Source: Sweltsa coloradensis (lineage: Eukaryota > Arthropoda > Insecta > Plecoptera > Chloroperlidae). Taken from it: 64,000 nucleotides of DNA. The notes beneath the pieces were generated by a model. The model was not told the DNA's origin. It was given only the letters and a program-made list of their open reading frames with translations, and did not search any database. Location of the stretch: assembly GCA_024449915.1 (NCBI GenBank), contig JAMZAV010000322.1, positions 124,001 to 188,000 of the forward strand, given 5' to 3'. Positions within the stretch are counted from its first letter, which is position 1. Each line of letters opens with the position of its first letter. The position numbers and the translations under genes are program-made. Shown here in pieces: positions 22,624-34,858 of this stretch.

Positions 22624-25550
22624 TAATTGCTATTCGCCTTTAAAAAGAAACGACACGCGCCAAGCGGAGAAACGGCGAAACGCTCAGATGAGGTCGCTCC
22701 GGAGGTGGGTGTGGCGCTTGCGTTTAAAACTACACGGCGCGGCGAAGTTTTCGTCAAAGATAATGTCGAATAGTGAACGATATTGTTGTGTTCTGAGTTG
22801 CATATAAGGTAAAGCCACTAAGCCAACCATTAAAGACGGCACAATTATACCAAAGAAGATGACATAGCAATAAATAAAGTAAGATCTAGGTTCTCAAAGT
22901 TTTGTGAGAATACAGGCCTGATTCTAAGTAAATTCCAAAGATGGGCAATTACTTTATATTATTTCTAGCTGACGGTGTAATAATAGTGGTTTAGGCCTCA
23001 AGGTTTATAAACAAACAGTAAGTATTTCGATTTTAGAGCACGAAACAATAATATTGTAGGTATGGATTGTAATCAGAATAACAATAATAATTGTACTTTT
23101 TCAGTATAGAATATACTATATGTATAGCTAGTCTGCTTTATTCCACGGATGATAAAACTATAAAAACTCAGTAACTCGCTGAGAGATGTATTCAATTTGT
23201 TTGTTAAGGGCTCAGTTATTTGCAATATCGATAGTGGTAGTTCAAACATCCCATTGCCGTTCACGTGAGACACATATTTGAAAGGTCGACGAGTTGATTC
23301 CCACCATCAGAAATCTTCACTGAACGTTTTACCTAAGGTTTACTCAGTAAAAAGTGAATGCTGGATCAGTCACATTTGAATATCCTTTGTATACATTTCC
23401 TCTTAAATATACTCACACGACCAATTGTATAGGGCCTACGTAGTTAGACAACAGAAGACAGACAAGTTTTCCCTTGGCAGTTGGGACATTTTAATTCCTA
23501 CGATACGAAATATAGGCCTAAGATGTGTTACAATTGACGTGTAGCAAACCTGCTTAGGCCTATTTAGTTACAATACAAAATAAAATGCAGAGAAAGATAC
23601 TTATTAAAAATTGCTTACGATTAGGCCCAAGTGTAGTAGAAAACAATTTTTATTATCTACTTTCGAATTTAATTTTCATTGTTTCCAAACAACTATAAAC
23701 TTGGCAATTTAGTATGAAGTTCTTAGTACTCCCAATGAATGAATCACAAATAGGCTCAATGGTATTTAATTAATGGTTTATTACCATTATTTTGGAGCGA
23801 TGTCTGGCATAATAATAATAATTATTATTATGTCACTTTTTGTTTGGAAATATATGTGCACTTCATTTATTTCCATTTATACTCGGTGATTATTTATTTA
23901 TAAGCGTTTATTTGTGTATTTGATTATTACTTGGGTTTAAAATGTAGTGTTTCATATCCACTTGTAGGGCCCTACTCGTCTATTTCACTTCGTATATTCA
24001 TACTTTGTTATTGAAAAGTATATTTATTTTACGTACTAATTATTGTTCAAAAGATTTAAAATAAAAATATGTAGGTCCTAGTCACCTTGATGTCATTTCT
24101 GTAAAGTTTATTTGCAAAATAATTAGGGAAGTGCTAAGAATTCCTATTACGGCCTACTGTCTCTGAGTCTGAGTTTTGTAAGCAAACTGGACTATTTCGA
24201 TCCCTTTGATTTTTCTATATTGTATGCAGAATACTTAGTTGGAATCGAATGTAAAAGTAACCAGTTGTTTTGCGATATTGTGTTCAAGATAAAAGTTGAT
24301 TTTCAGCGTTGTGCATAGGCACATGTCACAGCAAGTATGACATCGTATGCATATTCATTCACACCGACAGATTATTAACTAGGCACCAATTAGTACACAC
24401 ATTAATTTATTTCAGTTGTGAGAACTATGTAATGGCATTCCAAAATGTCACTAGATCAAAATAATGTAAATAGCCCCTGTTTGACGGGGCCCTCGCATAC
24501 GGAGCCTCACGGTGCGCCAGCGTGAGCGACCTCATCTTAGCCGACATCTTTGTATTCGCGCGGTAACCACTAGCGCCATCTCTTGACACTTTTAAAGGCG
24601 TATATTTTATTATTAGTAGGTACCATATAATAGGCTATAGGCCTATACTATTTTGTAAAATACCTATATTATATTATATTTATATTACATTAAGGCTAAT
24701 CTAGACATAGAATTGGTATTTTTTATATGCTTTCATTTTTTACAGTATTATAAATTATGACGTTTTTAGTGTAAAAAAAGTGAAAATTTATTTTTATAGC
24801 CATAGTTCCGGGCTGTCCCGGAAATTTAAAACGTTAAAACCGAAATGAATGTTTAAGAAAAATGGTTTGTTAGAATGATATGAAATTTAAACCACGTTTT
24901 TGTAGTTCTTTTACAAATGACCTGAAATAAGTTTCATAACATTATCTTTATTAGTTTATTTATTTTGATTTTTTTAGTGTACCACTGAAAACGAGAATCA
25001 AAGTCGCTTGTGTTTAGGCCATCGTACATAGATTAAATGTGAGGGAAATGTGGCATATTTTACTTTCACCCTATGCGTGGAACCCTCAGCTTTAATTCCC
25101 ACCCAACAACTTGTCTGTATCACCAATAGCGGCTGATAAACATTCATTTACCTGGCGTTATGTAAATCCCTCCAAAAATTGCCTCGCGTCGTCGGCAACC
25201 AATCTGCCCGCGACTGAACGATGGCGTTGCGGTGGCAATCTCGGGAACTCGGACGAGCGACCGGAGAGAAGCCCCGGCGAGCTTCGGAAAGCGCGCAGTT
25301 TGATTCGTTATCTCAAGTGTGAGTGATTCAATATGGCTAGGCTTCGTCATGGGTAATGCGTGTCTGTACATGTGTTTTATGTTTATAATAAAATTAATAT
25401 ACTGTGGTAGTGCAGTGGACAAGTGTTTTATAATACTTGTAATAAAAAGTAATGCGTAAGCAATAATAACAAACAGGGCATAATGGGAAGACGAGGCAAC
25501 CCTTGTAATAAAAGCAGATTTTAAAAAAATGTGAAGACCAAAACCCTACC
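22624..25550. other. unassigned AT-rich stretch
   Basis: No gene supported. Two GC-richer islands (about 22640-22760 and 24470-24600) share the 14-base word AGATGAGGTCGCTC in inverted orientation, without matching flanks. An (AAT)n/(ATT)n palindrome lies at 23809-23832. Confidence 0.4.
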
Positions 25551-25555
25551 CACTC

Positions 25556-26670
25556 ATTACATCCGCACAATACAACCATTCTGATACCAAGATTCGAACC
25601 TGGAACGCAGTCCACACATCACGATTGCTTACGGTTGCGTTGTGAATTGAGACTACAATCATTATAATTTTATGGGTATCAGATTACTATTTTAGGAGAC
25701 AACGAAGACCTAAACACCGAAAATGTAAACAGTTCTTCCACTTGACTGAATTGAAAATGCATGTTTTGTTTATTCACTCGGCAGTTCTAGGATATATTTT
25801 GTTACTTTCAAGTAGTGTTGTTGGAATGTTATGTCAGGTCTGACATGAACCAGGCACTGTGAGTCCACAGAGCAACGAATAACGCAAGAAAAAAATAGTA
25901 GCTTGTTGAAAATAAGATATAACATATATAAATGCATTTTTTTTTTTAAATTATGTAGTGTTATGCTAGTTAGGAGGGCTCAATAAAAACCATGGGAAAA
26001 ATTCAGTCCTAATAGTTGTTGGTGGCGAGTATCGAAACGGTGACTTCCATAATCAGAGTTTTACCATTCACTTCACGCGTAAGGCATGATCTACGTATGT
26101 CGGTTTGAAACAGAGATGTATTTCATCCATTTTAGACAAGCAATTAGCAAATAATACCTTGATAAACTTACTAGTTTATAACAGATAGAACATGAAAACT
26201 ACACACATATTTGTTTACACATGAGGGAGACTTTCTGTGTGTGGATACATATCCACACACATTAACTGAAAAGAACTGATTTTCGGTAAGAGAGACAGTC
26301 GTTCGTTAATGACCTACCATTTTATCTTGCAACTGGTGTACAGTCTGGTTGGTTCGAAAAACTCAAAATAATCTCGTGTGGTTATTACATTAGTAAGTAA
26401 TTTTGACAGCTTGCTCAAATGAAGGACCCAACGGTTGATGCGCCCTTTAATTTAATGGTAAGAAGAGAACGGAATGTTGTTAAAACTTTGCAAAGGTCAA
26501 GCATTGATCTGTTTTTAAATACTCTTTGGGAAGTTGAACCCATTGATATAGCCTAGATTACAATATTGACAACTAGATGTAGTTGATATTCCTCTTGATT
26601 GCCTGCTCTGAAATGGCAACTCATTATTGTACGGAATCGAACCCGGGTCTCAAGCTTGCCGGGTGTTTTT
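25556..26670. repeat. about 1.1-kb repeat with tRNA-like boxes, copy 1
   Basis: Blocks in this order recur at 29930-30932: GATTCGAACC (antisense B-box-like), CTACAATCATTA, TTTTAGGAGACAACGAAGAC, CTTTCAAGTAGTGTTG, TATCGAAACGGTGAC, GGGAAGTTGA, GGCAACTCATT and ATCGAACCCGGGT...AGCTTGCCGGGTG. The two antisense B-box-like words at the ends suggest tRNA-derived parts. No protein is evident. Confidence 0.7.
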
Positions 26671-27114
26671 CCTGTTATCACTGCGCTTTAGACGATCGCT
26701 GCTATTTCTGCACACGTAGCTTGGTTACAGACGCGATATCTGTATGGCTGGCGGCTGATGTCAATGGTTGGTGGGGGAGGGGGAACCGATAATGTGTTCG
26801 CCTGGCCAGTCGGCCAAGTGTGAGTATCACATGTTACTGTTTCTGTTGCTGCGCACTCAAGGTCAGGTCGGAAGTCGAGGGAAAATGCTGGCTGGCTTTT
26901 CACCGGCATAAACGTTGAGTATTTCTAGTTTGTGTTGTAGGCAAAACTAGCAAATAATTATGTTGTGGGCGCAGCGCAGTGATAATTATAATAATAAATT
27001 CTTCCTAATTTTAGCACTCGATGGCATATTAATTTTGTATTTCTGTTTTGTTTTGCCCTACTTCCCCATCAGTTCATTCATAAATGCTCGCGCCTGCTAC
27101 TTGTTATCTTATCC

Positions 27115-27485
27115 AGGCGCGTAGGAACGTTTTGAAAGTTGGGGAAGGGGGGGGGGGGGACAAATCCATTAGAAGATTTTGTTGGCGGCAGCTGGGGTCG
27201 GGGGCCAAGCCCCAGCCGGCGGAGGCCCTTTTGCCGAAGGCGGAAAAAAAGTCACCATACCACAGTTATTGCGTCATGTTTTAACTGCTTTCGGTTGTAA
27301 ACCGAATTAAACGATGTTGATGATGTAAACGATGTTTTACTGCAACTATCTGCGGTCTAAAAACTAAGAAATTGAAACCCAAAGTGGCCTATTTTAGTAA
27401 ATTTCAACCTAATTTTTTATGTAGGCCTATGACGAAGCATCCAGGAAAACATATTCGTTTTACCAAGGTGACTGTCGAATTGGCT
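27115..27485 (+). repeat. dispersed repeat 'GGCGCGTAGGAACG', copy 2
   Basis: Close relative of 21417-21812. It shares the start GGCGCGTAGGAACGTTTTGAAAG, then a G13-type run, the GGCGGAGGCCCTTTTGCCGAAGGCGG block and AACATATTCGTTTTACCAAGGTGACTG at the end. Confidence 0.75.
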
Positions 27486-27537
27486 TGTTCACGCTAAGCT
27501 CCAAACAGATCGCGCCACTGCACTAACCCCCAAAACC

Positions 27538-27590
27538 AGGGTCCACTAGATACTTATTCCGAGCTGCTTGTTAGGTATCTAGTGGACCCT
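27538..27590. other. perfect 16-bp hairpin
   Basis: AGGGTCCACTAGATAC (27538-27553) and its exact complement (27575-27590) enclose a 21-base loop. No terminator role is expected in an animal genome. It could be the ends of a tiny foldback element or a short RNA hairpin. The stem is short for a microRNA precursor. Confidence 0.7.
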
Positions 27591-27911
27591 GCCCTAGACT
27601 GTGGCGGCGTTTGAAATAAACTACTGTATGTATAGCAGGCTCTGCATTGTCAAATCTGTATGCTTCCTCGATTGTTTGTTTACGTATTGTTTTACGTAGG
27701 CCTAAGTAGTCGTACGGCCTGTTTCAAGTAATTTTATTCAATAGCATATTTTGTTTGTATTTAAACTTTTAAACAATGGAAACGTGAACGATAGGAAAAT
27801 TAAAATAAGAGCTGAAAGCACATGGCGCCGTTGAAGTCTAAACCTGGGGCCTAGCACTGTTATTGAGATTAGACCTAGGCCTACTTGGAATAAGGCTACT
27901 AAGGACTAGGG

Positions 27912-29309
27912 CCTATAATCCTGTCAAATAAGATCTTATATTGACGTTTGGAGGAAAAAATTGCGATGCCGCTGAATTTTTGCAGAGACCTTCCTTAAAT
28001 AATACTTATCAACATACTAAAACTTCCCTACAATCGGACTTGAGCTTCGGCCGCCATATTGGAAAATGGCGGCTAAAAAGTGTTGGTTATCGAATATCTC
28101 CAAATTGGTTGGAGATAGACAAAATGTTGCAATGGTCAAAAATATTCCCCATTCAATTCCCTACAAAAAAGGTACCGTTTATAGTTTTGGTAGGGGCAAA
28201 GGTTACGTCACAAAATCGTGGTTTATATGTTCCTTATGGGAGTACCAGCTAATTTCCCAATTTTAACGCCCAGCATCAAACAATGCCCGGTAAATCCGTA
28301 AGAAATCGATTTAAATACAAAAGGACTTTTTTACGGGGTTCATGAAAGCCTTAATTAGTATTTTAAAAAATCAGGTCCGCGAAATCGGATTTTGCATTTA
28401 CCCGGAATTTGGGTTTTTCCATTGTTAGCATTTCCTCAAAAATGCCATATTTGACTGTCCATAATTTAGCACTAAATAACATTGGAGGAAAAATTATTTC
28501 TATGCACATTGAAATGACTTGAATAATGATCCGATTACAACCAAAGATTAAATCCAATATGGCTGTTAATTCCAAATATTCACAATATGAATACTGTTTT
28601 CGTGCTGTTTTTACACTCTTTTTGTTACATAATTCACTTTGATGTTGTGGATATTTGGAATTAGCAGCCATATTGGATTTAAACTTTGGTTGTAATCGGA
28701 TCATTTTTCAAGTCATTTCAATGTGCAAATAAAGAATTTTTCCTCAAATGCTATTTAGTGCTTAATAATGTACAGTCAAATATGGTATTTTTGAGGAAAT
28801 GCCAACAATGGAAAAACCCAAATTCCGGGTAAATGCAAAATACGATTTCGCGGACCTGATTTTTTAAAATACTAATGGAAGCTTTCATGAACCCCGTACA
28901 AAAGTCCTTTTGTATTTAAATCGATTTCTTACGGATTTACCGGGCATTGTTTGATGCTGGGCGTGAAAATTGGGAAATTAGCTGGTACTCTCATAAGGAA
29001 CATATAAACCACGATTTTGTGACGAAACCTTTACCTGTACCAAAACTATAAACAACACCTTTTTTGTAGGAAATTAAATGGGGAATATTTTTGCCATTGA
29101 GACATTTTGTCTATCGCCAACCAATTTGGAGATATTCGTTAACCAACACTTTTTGGCCGCCATTTTCCAATATGGCGGCCGAAGCTCCAGTCCGATTGTA
29201 GGGGAGTTTTAGTATGTTGATTAGTATTATATAAGGAAGGTCTCTGCAAAAATTCAGCGAAATCGCAATTATTTCCTCTAAACATTCTTATTTGACAGGA
29301 TTAATAGGC
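27912..29309. repeat. 1.4-kb foldback: two arms of about 670 bp
   Basis: The left arm (27912-28585) and right arm (28645-29309) are inverted copies with scattered mismatches, separated by a loop of about 59 bp. Outer ends are CCTATAATCCTGTCAAATAAG and its near-complement. TA borders ATCCTGTC on both sides, compatible with a TA target. Each arm carries GCCGCCATATTGG/AAAATGGCGG words. Any transcript through it would fold into a very long hairpin. The ORFs in the arms (for example 27941-28252 and 28363-28704) look accidental. Confidence 0.9.
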
Positions 29310-29796
29310 TTTTCTTCAGCTTAAGATGTAGACCTAGGCATATCAATATCATGTTATTAGAAATTAGCAAGTATAGGCCTAGGCCCTACTTGCATACGCC
29401 TCAGCAAAGCCTAGAGCTTAGTCCTAGCCAGTGTTGATTTGTTGACATGAGAGAGGTTACTTATAGGCAGGAGGCCGAATAAAGACACAATTGTCAGTAT
29501 ATTATGTGTGATTGTACTTATTTGTAGTAATAAACACGACAGTATGCCCTCCTCTCTCCTTACACGAATACACACAGCAATAATTGGGCATTTTTCTTTC
29601 AACATAAAACTATGCGAACTGACAGTAAAAACAGTAGGCTGCTGACAGCTATGAGCAGCCATGACACCCGCAAGTTGGGCTATCACGTTATCACCGCCGT
29701 CTACATCCGCCAGTTCCGCCTTTACAGGCATCCAGACGGCGGTGGGGGGTTAGTACAATAGCGCAGCGTGGTGAGTAAAAGTCGCAGTGAACAAGC

Positions 29797-29850
29797 CAAT
29801 TGTATAAGTGTAAGTGCATATTTACTACATAAATTCTGGGATTAATATTT
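29797..29850 (+). repeat. tail of the 'GGCGCGTAGGAACG' repeat
   Basis: CCAATTGTATAAGTGTAAGTGCATATTTACTA through GGGATTAATATT matches 21750-21803. Only the end of the repeat is present. Confidence 0.6.
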
Positions 29851-29929
29851 CGGCGAGTAACAGTCTTTGTCAATGTCATATTTCGACAAGAATGTGTGAA
29901 CGATTTTTGAATATAAAACTCGTTCCAGT

Positions 29930-30932
29930 TATTACATCCAAACAATCAAACTGATATCGTACCAGGGTTCGAACCCGGAACGAAGTACCCACACACTACG
30001 ATTGTGTTCTATATACGTTGGGAGTTCAGGCTACAATCATTATTTATCGCTATCAAGTATCAACTATCTGTTTTAGGAGACGACGAAGACTGTAAAACCG
30101 ATAACGTAAACAGCTCTTTCACTTGACTAAATTGAATATGCATGTTCTCTTTTTTCACTCAGCACTTAGCAGTGTTGGATATATTTCGTTTACTTTCAAG
30201 TGGTGTTGGAATGCCAAGTCAGCTCTAGCTTGAACCAAACTCTTTGAGACTAGAGGTTTGAGCGAGCACACAATCGAGTAATCTCTTTGCATGTTCAAAA
30301 TATGATTTTAAATGTGTAGGGCTACGCATAAAAAAGTAGGTTTATAAAGTGTGTTACAGTAGTGTAAAAAGAATGTCAAATGGCTAGTGAGCAGAACTCA
30401 ATCCTGGAAACCCTCCCACCCTGGAAATAACAGTCATAATAGACGTTGGCGGGCATCGAAACGGCGACCTCTCGAATCGGCGTAAGCTACCTCTGACTGT
30501 TTGAAATTTTGATATCATGGTAAATTGGGACTATATATTAAATTTTGTGACAAAATCAGTCCGCCACGCGGGACACCTAGGTCTTATTCGGGGCTGTCCC
30601 GTATTTTTTGGGGCGTCTTGTTGACCCTAGTTTGAAAGCATGCTTGAACAATAAAATCAAGTACAATGCAATTTAAAAATATATATATAACAGAATACTC
30701 TACTCTGGTAAGTCTGTTTTACAATTTACAAAGGTCAAACATGTCAATGTTTTAAATGCTGTTTGGGAAGTTGATCACGGTAGATATGATTCACGTAAGA
30801 AGCCCGGATTAGTGAATACAATAGTTACCAGCAACTCTGTGCACTAACTATGGTTGGATCATTCATGGTGAACTGAAATTGCAACTCATTTTAGTTATGG
30901 AATCGAACCCGGGTCAGTAGCTTGCCGGGTGG
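29930..30932. repeat. about 1-kb repeat with tRNA-like boxes, copy 2
   Basis: Homologue of 25556-26670 in the same orientation and block order. Its B-box-like words are better preserved (GGGTTCGAACCCGG at about 29963; ATCGAACCCGGGTC at about 30902). The pair flanks the 1.4-kb foldback. Confidence 0.7.
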
Positions 30933-31369
30933 TTATGGATTGTGTTTACATATACCGCTGGCCTGACTATCTGACACCTCGAGGCTCGGTGGGAACTTTT
31001 CGTGGAGCTGTTGTGTGGAAGGGGGAGACGATGCGCTCAGCCGGTCGGTCTCTATCGTCGCTACAAGGTCACGAGGGAGAAATGCTTACAACGTGTCAAC
31101 GCACCAGACTATTCCGAGGATTAGCGCATATTATATTAGTGTGGGTTGTGGGTATAGGCCTTTCACCACAAACGTCGGTATTTATATTTTCAAGACTTTG
31201 CTTGTGTACCGTTCGATCAATATTTTGAATTGGGTATCCGTATCCTATTGTATGTCATATTGTATATTCAATATTGTATATATTTCTATACTAAACTAAT
31301 TTATTTCAGATCAACAGGTTCAAGGACAATTGGCAATAACTCATAGGGCCTATTGCGACTTCATTGTTT
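30933..31369. other. unassigned stretch
   Basis: Open frames at 30929-31228 and 31015-31299 overlap in different frames and show no domain, so I do not call them genes. Confidence 0.4.
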
Positions 31370-31377
31370 ACGCCACA

Positions 31378-32290
31378 CAAGGGCGTCCGCAGGAATTTTG
31401 TTAAGGGGGGGGGGCAGGGGTGTCTTTGTAGCTAGGCTCACTCGGCACGGGCCTAGGGGCGGCACAAGAACGAAACAAATTCAACAATGTTAGTTTTATT
31501 TATTTCATTTTTATTTTATTATATCGTATTATGTAATTTTAGATTTTAAAACGTGTTTTGGAGCTTTAAAAAGTTGAAAATTTGCAAAAAATTTGCCTTC
31601 AGCGATCAGTCCTCTGCACAGCTATAGCATTAGTCGAGGCCTACAGGGTTGGCTTGGTCGCTTTGGTCTATTGGACACTGAAAATCAGTTATATAACTGA
31701 GTGGTTAAACTCTAAATACGAATTTGTTTATTTATTTAGTCTTCTTATCCCGATCACGTAAACTAAGTGTTCGTAATCGTAAAGTAAGAATCTTGCGTGT
31801 TTTCCATGCAGCTCCTGAGACAGACAACTTTGTTGAAGAAAAGAAGAAAATTTTATTGCCTAGGGGCGGCTCACTAACTAAATACGGTCCGGGGGGGGGG
31901 GGGGGGCAAAATTATAATTTGTTACTCCCGTAGGACAAGCATGGGGTGTTTAGGGGGGCGGCAAGGCCCCAACAATTGCGCCGCAGGCGAATGTTTTTGG
32001 AAAATTAGGTTTTTATAGTGCGTTTGGTACATGTTAGAAAAAAGTAGTGGGCTGAATACAATACCAAAATAACGTAATTTTTGTGAAGTCGATCGTCCTG
32101 ATGAGATTGATCATGTTACACCCGCCGAATATATCACATTTAATGTTGAGTAGTAGGGTAATGTAAAGAAAAAAGTATTCCGTAAATATTTATATAACTA
32201 GTCTAAATAATACGTTAATAAAATTGCTTTACATAGGATTCCAGGGGGGCAAGTGCCCGCCTTGCCCCCACCCCCTTGCGGACGCCCTTG
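31378..32290. mobile_element. hAT-like non-autonomous element (913 bp)
   Basis: The ends CAAGGGCGTCCGCA and TGCGGACGCCCTTG are inverted copies. An 8-bp target duplication with one mismatch flanks them (ACGCCACA at 31370-31377, ACGCCACT at 32291-32298). G runs lie just inside the left end and in the middle. The segment at about 31890-32100 is the inverse of the internal repeat in the hAT-like element at 3692-5814. No transposase is visible. Confidence 0.82.
31638..31738 (+). repeat. 100-bp repeat, arm 1 of an inverted pair
   Basis: GGCCTACAGGGTTGGCTTGGTCGCTTTGG through TCAGTTATATAACTGAGTGG to a TTTGTTTATTTATTTA end. The inverse occurs at 32522-32626. Arm 1 lies inside the hAT element and arm 2 outside it, so this is an independent repeat and not part of the hAT ends. 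Confidence 0.7.
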
Positions 32291-32521
32291 ACGCCACTAA
32301 TGACTACTTTGTGGAAAGAATACTTCCAGACCGACAACACTGTGGACAGATTTCATGCTCCCGAAACTCACCAACTTCTATATTAATTGTATTTTACCCG
32401 AGTCAGCCGATCCCCGTATTCCTAGAGGACAATGTATTATGGAACCTGTCAATGTTGAACTCGCTCGACAGGACGAACTGAAAAAACGGTCCCTGGTACC
32501 AAAAAAACAAAAAAGAGTAAT

Positions 32522-32626
32522 AAATAAATACATAACTAAATTGTATTTAGAGTCTATCCACTCAGTTATATAACTGATTTGCAGTGGGAGACCGTAAACC
32601 AAAGCGACCAAGCCAACCCTGTAGAC
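32522..32626 (-). repeat. 100-bp repeat, arm 2 of an inverted pair
   Basis: Inverse copy of 31638-31738, sharing CCACTCAGTTATATAACTGA and CCAAAGCGACCAAGCCAACC. Each arm has the short palindrome TCAGTTATATAACTGA. Confidence 0.7.
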
Positions 32627-32639
32627 CCCGACGCAATCG

Positions 32640-33200
32640 ACGAGTGAGCGATAACCAACCAAAGATTGATATTTTTAATAGGAAATATAGCTATCAGTGG
32701 TATGGACAGTGCGAAATCAGGACCACATAAAATAGGAAAGTGATCCGACTCAAAGTTCAAGCAGCTTCTGTATAACAATGTTATATTGTTCGTTGGAAAA
32801 ATGTGTTGATATTTAAAATGTATTTTTTTACTTATTTTTACTTTACTAATTTAATTACAAATGTTATATGTTAAAATCTTATCACCAAACACCATTCATT
32901 GGCACACGTCGGACACTTGAAGAACGCTGTCTTGAACAACGATGCAATCAAGCTTCACAGAGACAAGGCTTCTAGAAATGCGACCTTCACAAATACAAAG
33001 ACGAGCATTGTTTACGCGACAATCACAGTAGGGCTACTTACTCGGCCACGCGCTTGTGGGAAGGGGAAGGGGGGGGGGGTAAACGACGCGGTGTATTGTC
33101 TGTCGCGAAGCGGGAATATTTCGTGAGTGGTGTACTGTTATTTAATATGCTACGTCGATCTGAATTATCATGCGTAGGCCTATCATTATTTTTATTCGGC
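32640..33200. other. unassigned stretch
   Basis: No supported gene. A G run lies at about 33068-33079. Confidence 0.4.
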
Positions 33201-33203
33201 ATT

Positions 33204-33765
33204 TCGCTGGTATATTTCCAGACTGTTCTATATCCGTTCCGTGGCATTCGGAGATAAAGGCGTCTAAAGGTCCAGTATTTTTTTCCCATACCCCTATCAA
33301 AGATTTGAGGCTGAAAATTTCACAGAAGACACCTTTCGACATGCAGTTATGATAACCCACTTTAGAAAGTAGAAATAATTATGCAGTTTTAAATACAGGA
33401 ATAATTGAAAGTCTTTTCGCATTGGATATGGAACAATGGGCGGCGGTTGGGACAGTTAAGTAAAGGCGCTGAGTTCTATATCCACATTCATTTCCATTAA
33501 TTTATTTCCATACTGTTCTATGTCCGTTCCGTGTCATTCGGAGATAAAGGCGTCTAAAGGCCCAGTTTTTTCTCCATGGCCCTAAGATTAGAGGCTGAAA
33601 ATTTCACAGAAGACACTTTTTGACATGCAGTTTGATAACCAACTTTAAAAAGTAGAAAAATATGCAGTTTTAATACAAGAATTTAAAAAAAATCGCATTA
33701 GATATGGAACAATGAACAGCGTTTAGAACTGTTCAATGATGACACTGTGTTCTATCTACATTTTT
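33204..33765 (+). repeat. tandem duplication, two units of about 285 bp
   Basis: The unit from ATTTCCA-ACTGTTCTAT-TCCGTTCCGTG, through GGAGATAAAGGCGTCTAAAGG and GAGGCTGAAAATTTCACAGAAGACAC, to GATATGGAACAATG occurs at about 33208-33440 and 33503-33710. The start word also appears inverted at about 36829-36862. Confidence 0.75.
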
Positions 33766-34470
33766 ATTATTACGCCCGTATACAAAACAATAGCTCGGAG
33801 TAACATCCCGTAAATTCTAACCTAAAATCTCATCTGTGGTGCTAATGTCCTAGCCATAGTACCACAATGAATTCATGTTTTAGTCTACCAGGCTTAAATT
33901 ATGACTATCCTAATTAGGATAGGTAGATTATACCGGCAGGTAGGCAAAGGAGATTAAAATTATGTGAAATCCATTTTTTTAGATTGATTATACGGCTATG
34001 CCTACAACAAAAAAAAATGGGGTTGTAATTCACCGAAGGTTATTTGCAGTGTCTCGATTTTTACACAAACATACTATGTAAATAAAACACAACACAATTG
34101 CTTTAAAATAGTGATCATTTAGTTAGCAGTGAATTGGTATTGTTTGATTTGTAACAGCTTTATAAATTGCCGACAAATTTGCAATCAGTCGTCGCCATGT
34201 TGCGAGCACAACGCGACCCAGTCGAGCGCATGCAGGTGTGCGTACCTGTTCATCTTGGCTGGACCCAATATGCGACACGCTAGCTAGTAAATTACATTGA
34301 TTAGCCTACTGTTACCAACATTTGCTCTGTGGGAAGGCATTGGTTTCTAGTACCCTTGGTCTAAGATAATCTACTAATCGGTTTACAAGTAGGCAAAGAA
34401 TTCTAGTAGGTCAAAATTAATGTAATGCAAAGTTGATATTTTGCTCAGCCCACATTTTTTTTTGGTTTAT
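33766..34470. other. unassigned stretch
   Basis: No gene or repeat boundary recognised. Confidence 0.4.
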
Positions 34471-34830
34471 TTGGATTAAGGACGCGTCAACCGTTAGGTC
34501 ATAATGCACCACTCTAGCCTAAGGGGGGGGGGGAGGAGGGGCCCATGCTGATCAGAACCAGCCACGGGTAAGGGGAGGAAGGGGGGTTTCTCACGTCGCG
34601 GTCGTCATCGTCTTTGTCATGGTTCGTTGTGTCATTGTCATCGTCGCCGGGGGGTCGTCAAGGGAAGGGGGCAAGGTCCCCGACGACGATTGCCAGAGCT
34701 CGCCTCTAGATTCGGGTAGTAATTATAATATACTACCCTTCAAACTAGCTGATGTTTGCGAGGTGGACTTTTTCTCTTGAATCGCCTTTTACGATTAGCA
34801 GAGCCATGCTCTGGGCCAATTCTACCCGGG
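34453..34830 (+). repeat. composite dispersed repeat
   Basis: Two known pieces. GGTTTATTTGGATTAAGGACGCG through GCACCACTCTAGCCTA (about 34464-34520) recurs at 46688-46748. GAGCTCGCCTCTAG through TTTTACGATTAGCA and ATGCTCTGGGCC (about 34698-34818) recurs at 44686-44784, and in degraded form at about 63050-63130. A G run and a TCGTCATCG-rich stretch lie between. Confidence 0.65.
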
Positions 34831-34858
34831 CCCAGACGGGGTAGGCAAAGGTTTCTAG

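Noticed and set aside
22685..24537. Inverted 14-mer AGATGAGGTCGCTC as transposon ends
   Set aside because: The match does not extend and no target duplication flanks it; could be chance or a decayed pair.
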